Assembly: GCA_965153355.1 (NCBI GenBank)
Contig: OZ231126.1
Coordinates: 32,178,001-32,242,000, forward strand
From: Flaccisagitta enflata
Taxonomy: Eukaryota; Chaetognatha; Sagittoidea; Aphragmophora
DNA: 64,000 nt
Direction of reading: 5' to 3'
This document shows, in pieces, positions 9,401 to 20,197 of this stretch. A program made the position numbers and the translations under genes. Position 1 is the stretch's first letter. Each line of letters opens with the position of its first letter. A model generated the notes under the pieces. It worked only from the letters and a program-made list of their open reading frames with translations. It did no database searches and was not told where the DNA came from.

Positions 9401-10195
9401 CGTGTTGGAATTACCGACAACCTGGGTCAAAAAGAGGCTGTGGGCAATGCTTTTTCCTTCATAATTCCCAGGTAATGCTCAGGTTACGCTCAGGTTATTC
9501 TCAGGTTATTCTCAGGTTATTCTCAACTTTTCTTTGGCTGCCAAAACCGACACCGACGACGATGCAAACTGTTCTGTCCTTTTTTTGCATTTTTATGCTG
9601 ACGTTGTTGTTGAAAACAAGCTCATTTCTTCCATTTTTCTTTTTGCCGATGCCGTCACCGATGACGACGTAGACTTCTAAGAAGGTGTTTCGCTGTTCTT
9701 TTTTCTTTGGTATTCTTTTGTCATTGTCATTATCAAAAACATTTTCTTTTTAAAGAAAATTTTGCTGCCGATGACGACAACGACGTTAGCTGTTTTCGTG
9801 TTGTTTATCTATTCTTTTTCCCTTCTGATGACTCCCAATGAGTTGCCGATGCCGACGTCAATGTCGACTGTTTCTTCTTCCTTGGCATTCCTATCTGGTG
9901 CCAACGTTGACGACGATAGCAACTAAGACATTGCTTATACTGTGAGCAATTTTTTTGTGACACAAGATGTCTCCCAATGGGTTGCCGAAGGCGATGTCGA
10001 TGTCGACTAATGTGTTCCTTTTTTCACATTTTTCTCTGGTGCCGCCGCCGCCGATGATGACCGACATTGCTTGTAATATTGTAGAGAGCTACCGGTCTTT
10101 TGCTTTTGCCGATGCCGACACCGATGTCGACAAGAATAGACTATTTTCCAGTGACAGCGAGGGCGACGGCGATTATGTAATAAAAGTTCAGTAAG
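9401..10195 (+). repeat. Dispersed repeat family D, intact copy
   Basis: Starts near GAATTACCGACAACCTGGGT and has CAGGTTATTCT tandem motifs at 9,479-9,525. Many GCCGA/GACGA (CCGACACCGA, ATGTCGAC) motifs are spread through T-rich DNA. Its left half recurs at 31,795-32,130 and its right half at 35,255-35,515. It ends with GTAATAAAAGTTCAG. No convincing protein is encoded. Confidence 0.8.
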
Positions 10196-10400
10196 CCAAC
10201 AGTCGCATGCTCCATTTTACAGCTACACATACAACAATATAAACACAAACCCCTTTCTTCCTTTGATCCTTCCTTACTCCCTTTCTCTCTACCTCCTTTC
10301 ACCCCTTCCTTCCTCCCTCCCTACTTTCCTGCCATTCCTTCTTTCCTACCTTCCTTACCTGCTTCCTTTGTTCCTTCCAATCTTCCCTCCTTCCTTCTAA
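10196..10400. repeat. Degenerate (CCTT)n pyrimidine tract
   Basis: TTCCTTCC-type repeats over about 150 bp. No gene. Confidence 0.85.
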
Positions 10401-10831
10401 CCTTTAGACCAAGAGACTAAAAATGAAAAAATTTGTTTGAGAAACAACATGGATTACATCGATATACCTCAAAAAGTCTAAAATTCATAAATTTGTTGAT
10501 GGATGGACGGTTAGAAAGATGGATAAAAGACCGACAGAGCAACATGGAGTCACATGCACGCAAATAAAAATGTATCATCAACTACCATCACACCCATTTA
10601 CAGAAAATCAAGGATGAAATTGAAAGTGTTTTTGGTAGCTAAAACCAAATTTTACTGTAACTTTTTGTTTCGTGTTAGTCAAGATGTTCTGTCGGAAGAT
10701 TTTACAAAAAAAAAAAGTTAAAAAAAAAAAAAAAAATTACTAAGTCATTGAATCAAAATTTCGGGGTCAAAATGAAAATATTGGTCTCATCGTCAATTAA
10801 AAGTTTTTGGGCCCCTCGATAGTTAGTGGTA
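10401..10831. other. Unassigned AT-rich sequence
   Basis: Contains two poly-A runs at about 10,708-10,737. No other feature is recognised. Confidence 0.6.
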
Positions 10832-11430
10832 AAACTAACCATAAGTGCAATAAAAATGGCCGATTTTTGAAAGGTCTGTAAAGGATCAAAAATTCATCTG
10901 AACATAGCAAAATTCATGACACCTTGAAAGCCCTTCAAAAGATCTTTCATTTGAAACTTTTGTGGGACCACTAACTCGATGAATATGCAAATGAGAGTAA
11001 GATTAGCAAAACCGCTTAATTTTGAAACTGCCCATGGTGTCTTTACAAAGTTCCATGAAAAATCACAGAAGACGTTGTCCGATATTGATAAAAATTGAAT
11101 TGATATTGGGGCAAATACAGGTCAACTAGCCCCTAAAATTTCATCAAAATCGATTAAGATCTTCTATCATTTTCGCGTCTAAAAAATTTGAAAATCCAAG
11201 TTCTGACTCAGCCACTTTTTCATGAAGGTGGCGAAATTTAATTTGTGTATGTCTGTCATATTTTCTAAAAGAATTTAGAAAAAATTTGCTGCATGGACTC
11301 AAATGAAAGATAATTTTGATATGTTTCTACAATGCATGAATTTTAGGATGGTCCCAAGAATCTTTTGACCAAAACCTGTGCTCAAAGCTGTTGAAAAATC
11401 GGCCATTTTTATTGCACTCATGGTTAAGCC
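10832..11430. mobile_element. Foldback (inverted-repeat) element, about 600 bp
   Basis: The ends pair over about 33 bp (TAACCATAAGTGCAATAAAA at left, its complement with one difference at right), continuing through GGCCGATTTTT. Weaker pairing extends about 170 bp into each arm. No target duplication or coding frame was found. Confidence 0.7.
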
Positions 11431-12309
11431 AATAAAGAGACCTAGCATCAGTATATTTAAAATCCTTGCCACTTTTCCCAATGATATTGTTGAGCCTGAT
11501 AAATGAATATTGATCAAAACTGGAAGTGTTATATGGCGATCAAATTTTCAAGCCAGCTCTATCAAATTCTGCAGTAAAATATTTCAACCTTTTTGCTGAT
11601 AAGAGCTTTTTTGTTTAAATTACTGAAAATGCCCACATTCGTTCTTGATTTATGGAGAGCCATTAAAAAACTGGAGATCAAAAATCCTATTTTCCTATTT
11701 CTTTTCTTCTTGATTGATGATGCAGCTCAAATTTAATTTTTCTTGAACAACCGGATTAAACGTAAGAAATGTGTATTGTGCCATTGAAGGAATTAGTCCT
11801 TTATCATGCTTGTTGTGGTCCTTGGGAACAAAATCAATTGTCCATTCAAACGATTGAAGCAATGCAAGACTGACACAAATTCGCTTTTTTTGCTCTTTTG
11901 ATAATCTGTGCGATTTATAAACATACTGTATCACATATGTGTATTTTTCGTTATTGTACAGTGTCAATTAAGCACGATTATTACCCCCTTCCTTATCACC
12001 CATATTCATCCTTTTATCCTTTCATAAACAGCTTCTTATTTGCCTTCTGGATTGCGAGAGTTAATTTCTCAATCTGAGCTAATTTTGCTCGGGAGTAACC
12101 GTTTTGGTGCGTGTTTCCCACTTTAGTGGAGAAGTATAGCACTGAAGTGGGAGTTCACATATTACTGGATTAGTAATAATGTGTCCTCATTTTGATTCCC
12201 ACTTCAGTTGTTCTGAATGAAAAGAGAAAGCCATCATGATCTTGTCCGATTTCCACCAACCCCCCCCCCCCACCTAAAGTTGCCTTTTTCCCCGTTCCCG
12301 GATGGTAAA
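11431..12309. other. Unassigned AT-rich sequence
   Basis: No gene recognised. A frame on the minus strand at 11,695-11,967 looks unstructured. CACTGAAGTGGGA (about 12,139) and TCCCACTTCAGT (about 12,197) form a short inverted pair. Confidence 0.5.
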
Positions 12310-12651
12310 AACAAGGCCAACACCTATAAGTCGCGTGGGGGACATTAATAGCTAAAGATGACCTAAATTGACTCAAAATAGCTTAAGATGACTTAAATTG
12401 ACTTAATGACTTAATGACTTAAAGTGACTTAAAACAATTTTAATGACTAAATTGACCTGATTGAGTTAAGTGACTTAGTATGACTTAACATGACATAAAA
12501 TGACTTAGAATGACTTAGAATGACTTAGAATGGTATTTAGAAAGGAGCTGTGAGCCCAAAAAGCTTAAAAACGAATAAGTAAAAATGGGACCGACCGACA
12601 GAACAACCGACCGACCAACCGTCGGACCGACAAAGCTATCTCCTTGCGGTG
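12310..12651 (-). repeat. Family A element with (TGACTTAAA)n interior
   Basis: Read on the minus strand it has a GACAAAGC-side head with GGTC repeats, a long degenerate array of TGACTTAAA units (12,355-12,535), then a CACGCGACTTAT and GGCCTTGTT tail. The same decamer-like interior recurs at about 15,960-16,045 and 46,110-46,185. Confidence 0.7.
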
Positions 12652-13180
12652 CCTGAACTACCTAATCGCGACGCCCTTTCCCGGTGCCAGACTGCGAATC
12701 TGTTTTCACTTTGGGGTAAAAACTCTTTTCCTCATTTTTCTTCATTTTCTTTGATACCCGCTTTAAACATCGACTTGATTCCTTTTAGATCTGCATCTTA
12801 GTTCCAGTTGCTGGGAAACAATCTCTCTTTTCCCATATCTTGTTTCCCATCAGATTGTATGGCTTTTCGGGTTTCTCTCTGATCTATTTTTAGATCTATT
12901 TCTCAGTTGTAGCAGCAGTGAACTATGAGTGAACTATCTCTTATCCTCGTATTGTGTAAACTGTAAAAAAATCACATTGAATTGTCTTTCTGTCTCTCGG
13001 CGTATCTTACTTACAATGAACAAATTTAGTAATAATGCCTGATCCAATATTCAATCTTGTTGAGTTGATTCCATCTCAGGTTTTGATTTGTGTTTCTGAT
13101 TGCCGCGCCAGCTTTGTCTTTCAAGATATATCGACTTATTGACTATATCAGTTGTCCGTCAATAATGAACACGTTTCTCC
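12652..13180. other. Unassigned sequence
   Basis: No gene, RNA or repeat partner recognised. Confidence 0.55.
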
Positions 13181-13500
13181 ACCTACGGTGGGGTTCATGG
13201 AATAACAGCCTAAACTGGAGGAAGGTGTCTTAATTTCATTTGTCAAACTTGATATTTGAAATGTAAGTTGATCAATTGATGCTTTTGTCTCTGAGTTTTT
13301 TGGTTGCTATAGAAACCAAAATTATCTTTTTGAACACTAATAACTACTAGAATATCACTATTTTGACAAATATTATTAGGGAACATTGCTCAGAATCAAA
13401 TTTGCTACAACTTTCCCACTGTATGTTCTGTAAGAAAATTGCTCGTTTGGCCGTTGCTAGGGAGCCTCATTTAGCGGTTGCTAGGTGTGATGCCCCCTAG
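13181..13500 (+). repeat. Dispersed repeat family G
   Basis: Contains GGTGGGGTTCATGGAATAAC, GGTTGCTATAGAAACCAAAA, AGGGAACATTGCTCAGAATC and GTTGCTAGGGAGCC. A reverse-complement copy lies at 21,765-22,010, and its left end matches the complement of 22,547-22,590. Confidence 0.75.
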
Positions 13501-13539
13501 CTAGCCAGGGGGAGTGAAAATCTAAATATCGGCAAAAAG

Positions 13540-13730
13540 TTTTGTTCTTGGTCCTAATGTATATTTATATGTTTGGTTAGATTATTTAACAAAGATTTGA
13601 CCCATTGGCTGGCCTTAGAGGGGCGTAAACATCATCAAATTTAGCCCTAGTCCACATGAAAAGTTTTGTCAGCTGATCTTTTCCATTCAAACGATTATAG
13701 CCAAGTCATTTTTTGATGGATTTAGGAAAA
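13540..13730 (+). repeat. Duplicated segment (partner at 15,775-15,935)
   Basis: About 150 bp from GGTCCTAATGTATATTTATA to CATTCAAACGATTATAG is nearly identical to 15,779-15,930. The next sentence of sequence (GATGGATTTAGG, GGTGACCAAAATGTAGA) matches 15,559-15,600, so the order is rearranged between copies. Confidence 0.8.
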
Positions 13731-13829
13731 ATTGGTGACCAAAATGTAGACTTTTTCAAGGGGCGTCCATCCTTTTTTTGCGCGACCAAATCGGTCAAAC
13801 CGTTCAAAAGTTATGACCGCTCAAAGATA

Positions 13830-14822
13830 GGTGAGCGAGAAAAAAATCCAAAAAATATGAAAAATCTCATTTCTATTCACAATTTTTGGTACTTAAAATG
13901 CTCCGATTTTGATGAAATTTTACATGGTGGTAGTCCATAATGTGAAGTACCTCCAATAAAAATTTTGTTCAAATCGGTCAACTTTTAGGGGGGCAACGGC
14001 ATTTTTTTTTCTTTTAAAAAATCGCGAAATAGCCGTTTTTTCAAAATTAAGGTACCTTAAAATTTTCAAAAACTAAATTTTTTTTGCAAAAAAGCATCAG
14101 TAGGGTCTAATACATGTGCTTTTGAAATTTCAGGGCCATATTTCAACTTTTCTTAGGTTACAAATTGAAATAAGGCCAAAAATTGGCCATTTTCGCGATT
14201 TTTGGTTTTATGGTCTTTGCTAAATTGTTATTTGACACCCAAAAAAGGCTCTCAGGGCCGCAAAATTTTGGGCATCACCAAGAGTCTTCTAAAGGAATTT
14301 TGGCCCATGGTTCATTGGTGCCTGCCATATTATGGCAATGTCTCAGGCTCAAAGACAATTTTTAGTTTTCCAGAATTTTGGATTTTCGAACTATTTTTGG
14401 TACTTGAAGTGCTCCGATTTTGATGAAATTTCACATGGAGGTAGTCCATAATGTGAAATACCTCCAGTAAAAATTTTGTCCAATTCGGTCAACTTTTAGG
14501 GGGGTAACGACATTTAAAAAAAAAAATCGCGAAAAAGCTGTTTTTTCAAAATTTAGGTACCTTAGAATTTTTACAGCCTCATAATTTTTTACATACAGCT
14601 TAATTTGGCTCCAACACATGTGCATGTGAAATTTCAAGGCTTATTTCCAAGTTTAAGATGGGTTTTAGGCCAAAAAAAAACCGCCAAAAACGGCTATTTT
14701 GAGCACTTTTTTTTAGACATTCGAACACGCACCTTATATTGGGTCAAGCAAGCCTGGATTAGTATTCCCCAAGGTAATGCGCACATTTCAAGACCCAACA
14801 TGATAGGCGCCACCGGACTCGC
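13830..14822 (-). repeat. Repeat family C, copy 2 (uninterrupted)
   Basis: Inverted copy of 1-266 plus 1,445-2,100 or more, with two tandem units. It lacks the 1.2-kb TA insert, and the empty site is at 14,554-14,555. It supplies the evidence that 267-1,442 is an insertion. Confidence 0.88.
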
Positions 14823-14888
14823 CTTTTTGACCCCCCTTTCCTTTGAGCTAGAAATCCTTATTCCTCAGACGGGATGAACCTCCTTTTT

Positions 14889-15538
14889 GGGCAGCGGCCC
14901 CAAAGGGCCGATGTCCTGTAGGACACAGGGTTGAATTTCCAGACGTCCGTACGTCCCTACGTCCGTCTACGTCCGTCGTCCCCTGAGGCCCCCCTCTGGC
15001 TAAATCAGGCCTCTGGCCCAAAATTGGCCTCTGAAACCCAAAATCAGCCCTCTCAGGCCCAAAACTCAACCCTCTCAGGCCCATAATCAGCCCTCTCAGG
15101 CCCAAAATCAGCCTCCTCAGACCAAAAAAAGTCCCAAAATCAGCCCCTCAGCTCCAAAATTAGCTCTCTTATACCCATCAATCAGCCTTGTCAGGCTAAA
15201 AATCAGCATTTCAGGCCTGAAACCAGCCCTATAAAACCTAGATCTGATCACTTGTGTCTCAATTCAGCCCTCAAAATAACCTCTCAGGTCTCTAATCTTC
15301 CTCATCCTTGATGCTTTTCAACCCTTGACCCCCAAATCAACCCATGTGCTCATTACTGTGCTTCAATTGATCTAATCAGCCCTTTAATGTGCCTTCTTAG
15401 GACCTCTGGAAATTCACCCCTGTGTCCTACAGGACATCGGCCTTTTGGGGCCGCTGCCCTGCTATCACTCCACTTCTTCAGTTAATCACTCCAAGCAGGG
15501 CATCGGGTACCGCTGACCATGTGCAATCCTTGGATGAC
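14889..15538 (+). mobile_element. Family B inverted-repeat element, copy 1
   Basis: The left end GGGCAGCGGCCCC continues to GTCCTGTAGGACACAGGG and a (CGTCC) spacer. The interior is a degenerate array of CAGGCC-containing units. The right side repeats the left end in reverse complement (15,415-15,470), followed by a tail with GGGCATCGGGTACCGCTGAC and ending CTTGGATGAC. No protein is encoded. Confidence 0.85.
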
Positions 15539-15935
15539 CAGTTTTTCTTTCTTGTTTTTGATGGATTTATGAAAAATCGGTGACCAAAATGTAGAGTTTT
15601 TCAAACGTATCGATTGACAATAATGGCACGACTAGGCACCTGAAATTTTTAAATCGATATACGGCAACATCTGTTGGATTTGGTGGCGAAAATGATACGC
15701 AGATGCGATACAACGAATTGGAGAGAAAGTACGAGAAAGCGTACATACAATTGAACAAACAACTTTATAGTTTCGTTTTTGGTCTTAATGTATATTTATA
15801 CGTTTGGTAAGATTATTTAACAAAGATTTGACCCATTGGCTGGCCTTAGAGGGGCGTTAACATCATCAATTTGAGCCCTAGTCCACATGAAAAGTTTTGT
15901 CAGCTGATCTTTTCCATTCAAACGATTATAGACTA
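15539..15935 (+). repeat. Duplicated segment with an extra 170-bp insert
   Basis: The flanks match 13,540-13,740. The bases at about 15,603-15,773 have no counterpart there and include a coding-like stretch. Confidence 0.7.
15597..15797 (+). pseudogene. Short coding-like fragment, unidentified
   Basis: After a TAG at about 15,595 the plus strand is open for some 66 codons to TAA at about 15,830. The part at 15,603-15,773 reads like protein: SVGFGGENDTQMRYNELERK followed by more charged, helix-like residues. It coincides with sequence absent from the otherwise duplicated partner at 13.5-13.7 kb, so it looks like an inserted gene or exon fragment. No ATG begins it and I do not recognise the family. 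Chance cannot be excluded for this length. Confidence 0.25.
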
Positions 15936-15949
15936 CTTTTTTCTTTGAT

Positions 15950-16065
15950 TTTGTTTTTTGAAGTCATTTAAAGCCATTTAAGAGTATACTGAATCATTCT
16001 TAATCATTGTAAGTCATTTCAAGTCATTGTAAGTCAATCTGAAAATCTCACACGCGACTCACTGG
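15950..16065 (+). repeat. Family A-type array (AAGTCATTT)n with CGCGACT end
   Basis: AAGTCATTTCAAGTCATTGT-like units end in CTCACACGCGACT, as at 46,110-46,197. The hairpin head is missing. Confidence 0.6.
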
Positions 16066-16139
16066 TGCACCATCCGATTATAATATCTTTTATTTGTCAT
16101 TTCATTGAGAAATTGATGAGAGTCGCGCGTTGAATCGTT

Positions 16140-16225
16140 TTTAGGTGCGCCATAGCACCTCTATAGGCATTGTCCATTGGTTGGTTGGTTGGTCGGTCAG
16201 TCACGCTCGAGTGAAAAATCGCTGA
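16140..16225 (+). repeat. Family A2 head (variant hairpin)
   Basis: AGGTGCGCCATAGCACCTCT hairpin, then GGTTGGTTGGTCGGTC and CACGCTCGAG. Same layout as family A, but a different stem sequence. Related copies are at 42,560-42,675 and 58,355-58,490. Confidence 0.6.
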
Positions 16226-16379
16226 AAACGAATAAAATCGTATGAGAACTCATCATGTTCATCATTCATGTTACTAGTCATTTCATTCATGATCATATTC
16301 ATCTACGGTTAGGTCAACACACATTCTCACACACACATTCACTGAGAATGTGTGTGTGCGCGATTTTGTGTGTGAGCGA

Positions 16380-16380
<1 letters not shown>

Positions 16381-16464
<84 letters not shown>
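16381..16464. repeat. (GT)n microsatellite
   Basis: Perfect GT run of about 84 bp. Confidence 0.99.
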
Positions 16465-16466
<2 letters not shown>

Positions 16467-16619
16467 CTGAGTGTGTGTGGGACAGTGGGAATGTGTCCAC
16501 GAACGTGACTGTTGAGAGGTGAAATAAGAAGATTCGAAGGAAGTTTCGAAAGCGAAAAAGCTCCGTTTTTCTGCTCACTCATCTGACAAATATCGGAATC
16601 AGAGTTACAATTACAACAG

Positions 16620-16621
<2 letters not shown>

Positions 16622-16689
<68 letters not shown>

Positions 16690-16736
16690 GCTCTCTCTCT
16701 CTCTCCTCTCTCTCTCGCTCTCTCGCACGATATCAT
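16622..16736. repeat. (CT)n microsatellite
   Basis: CT run of about 65 bp, continued by interrupted CT repeats. Confidence 0.98.
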
Positions 16737-16751
16737 CTTTTTCATCTTTTC

Positions 16752-16906
16752 AGTCGCGTGCGACGCGACCCTACAACCCGCTTTGTTGGTCCGTCCGTCC
16801 ATATGTCAGTCCGTCACACTTTTTTTTTTTTTTTTTGCGGTCTTTGGCCTCACCACTCCTGCCCAAATGATGAAGCAACCTCAAATATGGCTTTGTCGGT
16901 CCGTCG
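16752..16906 (+). repeat. Family A element, truncated
   Basis: AGTCGCGTGCGACGCGACCC head, CAACCCGCTTTGTTGG, T16 run, and CACTCCTGCCCAAATGATG. It lacks the CCTGCCCACC and CCTTGTT tail. Confidence 0.8.
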
Positions 16907-17046
16907 GTCCGTGTGTGGGGGTTTGGGTGTGGATGCGGGTTGGATGCCCACTATGTTTGTTCGCTCCCACTACTCACTCGCTTTTGCAGCGGTCTGCTTG
17001 GCTACACTCGCTTTGTTCCTTGCTCCATTCACCGGCTCGCTTGCTC

Positions 17047-17400
17047 ACTCGATATCCGAGTCTGTGGTCTCGATATCCGAGTCTGTGGTCTCAATGTCCG
17101 AGTCTTTGGTCTCGATATCCGAGTCTTTGGTCTCGATATCCGTGTCGGTAGTCTCGATATCTGAGTCTGTGGTCTCGATATCCGAGTCTGTGGTCTCAAT
17201 ATCCGAGTCTGTGGTCTCGATATCCGAGTCTGTGGTCTCAATATCCGAGTCTGTGGTCTCGATATCCGAGTCTGTGGTCTCAATATCCGAGTCTGTTGTC
17301 TCAATATCCGAGTCTGCTGTCTCGATATCCGAGTCTGTGGTCTCAATATCCGAGTCTGTGGTCTCGATATCCGAGTCTGTGGTCTTGATATCCCAGTCTG
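17047..17400 (+). repeat. 21-bp minisatellite, 'atatccgag' variant block
   Basis: About 17 copies of GATATCCGAGTCTGTGGTCTC and close variants. Distinguished from the next block by GATATC instead of GATTTC. Confidence 0.97.
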
Positions 17401-17612
17401 TTTCTCAATTTCCGAGTCTGTTTCTCAATTTCCGAGTCTGTGGTCTCGATTTCCGAGTCTATGGTCTTAATTTCCGAGTCTGTGGTCTCGATTTCCGAGT
17501 TTGTGGTCTCGATTTCCCGAGTCTGTGGTCTCAATTTCCGAGTCTGTGGTCTCAATTTCCGAGTCTGTGGTCTCGATTTCCGTGTCTGTGGTCTCGATTT
17601 CCGGGTCTGTGG
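17401..17612 (+). repeat. 21-bp minisatellite, 'atttccgag' variant block
   Basis: Copies of GATTTCCGAGTCTGTGGTCTC preceding the higher-order units. Two short units near 17,398-17,440 lack three bases. Confidence 0.95.
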
Positions 17613-18910
17613 TCTCGATTTCTGAGTCTGTGGTCTCGATTTCCGAGTCTGTGGTCTCGATTTCCGAGTCTGTGGTCTCAATTTCCGAGTCTCTAGTCTT
17701 GATTTCCGAGTCTCTAGTCTTGATTTCCGAGTCTGTGGTCTCGATTTCCGAGTCTGTAGTCTTGATTTCCGAGTCTGTAGTCTTGATTTCCGAGTCTGTG
17801 GTTGATTTCCGAGTCTGTGGTTGATTTCCGAGTCTGTGGTCTCGATTTCCGAGTCTGTGGTCTCGATTTCCGAGTCTGTGGTCTCGATTTCCGAGTCTGT
17901 GGTCTCGATTTCCGAGTCTGTGGCCTCGATTTCCGAGTCTGTGGCCTCAATTTCCGACTCTGTGGTCTCGGTTTCCAAGTCTGTGGTTTCAATTTCTGAG
18001 TCTGTGGTCTCGATATCAGAGTTGGTGGTTGCAATTTCAGAGTCAGTGAACGCGATTTCAGAGTCGATGAACACAGTTTCCGAGTCTGTGGGCGCGATTT
18101 CCGAGTCTGTGGACGCAATTTCCAAATCTGTGGGCGCAATTTTTGAGTCTGTGGGCGCGATTTTTAAGTCTGTGGTCGCAATTGCCGAGTTTTTGGTCGC
18201 GATTTTTGTGTCTGTGGTCGCGATTTCCAAGTATGGGGCGCGATTTCCGAGTCTGTGGTCTCGTTTTCCGAGTCTGTGGTCTCGTTTTCCGAGTCTGTGG
18301 TCTCGTTTTCCGAGTCTGTGGTCTCGTTTTCCGAGTCTGTGGTCTCGATTTTCGAGTCTTTGGTCTCGATTTCCGAGTCTGAGGTCTCGATTTCCGAGTC
18401 TGTGGTCTCGATTTCCGAGTCTGTGGTCTCGATTTCCGAGTCTGTGGTCTCGATTTCCGAGTCTGTGGTCTCGATTTCCGAGTCTGTGGTCTCGATTTCC
18501 AAGTCTGTGGTCTCAATTTCCAAGTCTGTGGTCTCTATTTCCAAGTCTGTGGGCGCAATTTTCGAGTCCGTTGGCGCGATTTTCGAGTCTGTGGGCGCGG
18601 TTTTCGAGTCTCTGGTCACAATAACCACAGCTTTCCGAGAAAATAATATGCATTATGATTTTCATAATCTTCATGAAAAGAGGATTCGAATGATATGCTG
18701 AAACATATACTTTAACAAAAATTATCTAAAAAAATGGCGCAGGAAGAAAAAATCTCCCTCCGATCCGTATTCGTAACAGCCGCAACTTCGTGGCGCCTAA
18801 ACAAAGACAACAACCTTGATGATTTTTCGCCGATTAAATTTTTTTAACTTATGCGAGGCTGGCGGCGCCGATCGGGTGAGCCGATTTGGACGCGGCCAAC
18901 GGCGTTCGGT
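17613..18910 (+). repeat. Higher-order unit 1 (21-bp array plus unique spacer)
   Basis: About 1.0 kb of 21-bp repeats with a characteristic order of variants, ending in about 280 bp of unique spacer (from about 18,623). The spacer contains AACATATACTTTAACAAAAA and ends GGCGTTCGGT. Units 2 and 3 repeat the same order. Confidence 0.95.
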
Positions 18911-20185
18911 CTCGATTTCTGAGTCTGTGGTCTCGATTTCCGAGTCTGTGGTCTCAATTTCCGAGTCTCTAGTCTTGATTTCCGAGTCTCTAGTCTTGAT
19001 TTCCGAGTCTGTAGTCTTGATTTCCGAGTCTGTAGTCTTGATTTCCGAGTCTGTAGTCTTGATTTCCGAGTCTGTGGTTTCGATTTCCGAGTCTGTGGTT
19101 TCGATTTCCGAGTCTGTGGTCTCGATTTCCGAGTCTGTGGTCTCGATTTCCGAGTCTGTGGTCTCGATTTCCGAGTCTGTGGCCTCGATTTCCGAGTCTG
19201 TGGCCTCGATTTCCGAGTCTGTGGCCTCAATTTCCGACTCTGTGGTCTCGGTTTCCAAGTCTGTGGTTTCAATTTCTGAGTCTGTGGTCTCGATATCAGA
19301 GTTGGTGGTTGCAATTTCAGAGTCAGTGAACGCGATTTCAGAGTCGATGAACACAGTTTCCGAGTCTGTGGGCGCGATTTCCGAGTCTGTGGACGCAATT
19401 TCCAAATCTGTGGGCGCTATTTTTGAGTCTGTGGACGCGATTTTTAAGTCTGTGGTCGCAATTGCCGAGTTTTTGGTCGCGATTTTTGTGTCTGTGGTCG
19501 CGATTTCCAAGTATGGGGGCGCGATTTCCGAGTCTGTGGTCTCGTTTTCCGAGTCTGTGGTCTCGTTTTCCGAGTCTGTGGTCTCGTTTTCCGAGTCTGT
19601 GGTCTCGTTTTCCGAGTCTGTGGTCTCGATTTTCGAGTCTTTGGTCTCGATTTCCGAGTCTGAGGTCTCGATTTCCGAGTCTGTGGTCTCGATTTCCGAG
19701 TCTGTGGTCTCGATTTCCGAGTCTGTGGTCTCGATTTCCGAGTCTGTGGTCTCGATTTCCGAGTCTGTGGTCTCGATTTCCAAGTCTGTGGTCTCAATTT
19801 CCAAGTCTGTGGTCTCTATTTCCAAGTCTGTGGGCGCAATTTTCGAGTCCGTTGGCGCGATTTTCGAGTCTGTGGGCGCGGTTTTCGAGTCTCTGGTCAC
19901 AATAACCACAGCTTTCCGAGAAAATAATATCCATTATGATTTTCATAATCTTCATGAAAAGAGGATTCGAATGATATGCTGAAACATATACTTTAACAAA
20001 AATTATCTAAAAAAATGGCGCAGGAAGAAAAAATCTCCCTCCGATCCGTATTCGTAACAGCCGCAACTTCGTGGCGCCTAAACAAAGACAACAACCTTGA
20101 TGATTTTTCGCCGATTAAATTTTTTAACTTATGCGAGGCTGGCGGCGCCGATCGGGTGAGCCGATTTGGACGCGCGGCGTTCGGT
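18911..20185 (+). repeat. Higher-order unit 2
   Basis: 1,275 bp, the same succession of variant 21-bp units as unit 1 and the same spacer (about 19,903-20,185). This spacer has T6 where the others have T7, leaving one frame open through it, and it lacks several bases near its end. Confidence 0.95.
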
Positions 20186-20197
20186 CTCGATTTCTGA
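20015..20197 (+). other. Small open frame in the higher-order spacer
   Basis: An ATG in an AAAAATGG context opens a 60-codon frame beginning MAQEEKISLRSVFVTAATSW and running into the array. The same ATG occurs at 18,734 and 21,290. There a seventh T in the T run brings a TAA into frame after about 38 codons. The composition is more protein-like than the array, but no family is recognised. It may be a gene fragment amplified with the satellite. Confidence 0.25.

Noticed and set aside
10179-10184. AATAAA as the poly(A) signal of the XKR-like gene
   Set aside because: It is 930 bp past the stop and belongs to dispersed repeat D. A nearer signal may have been missed or may be non-canonical.
20015-20197. 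Lipid-transfer-type domain in the MAQEEK frame
   Set aside because: The resemblance is too faint and short to support a family name.
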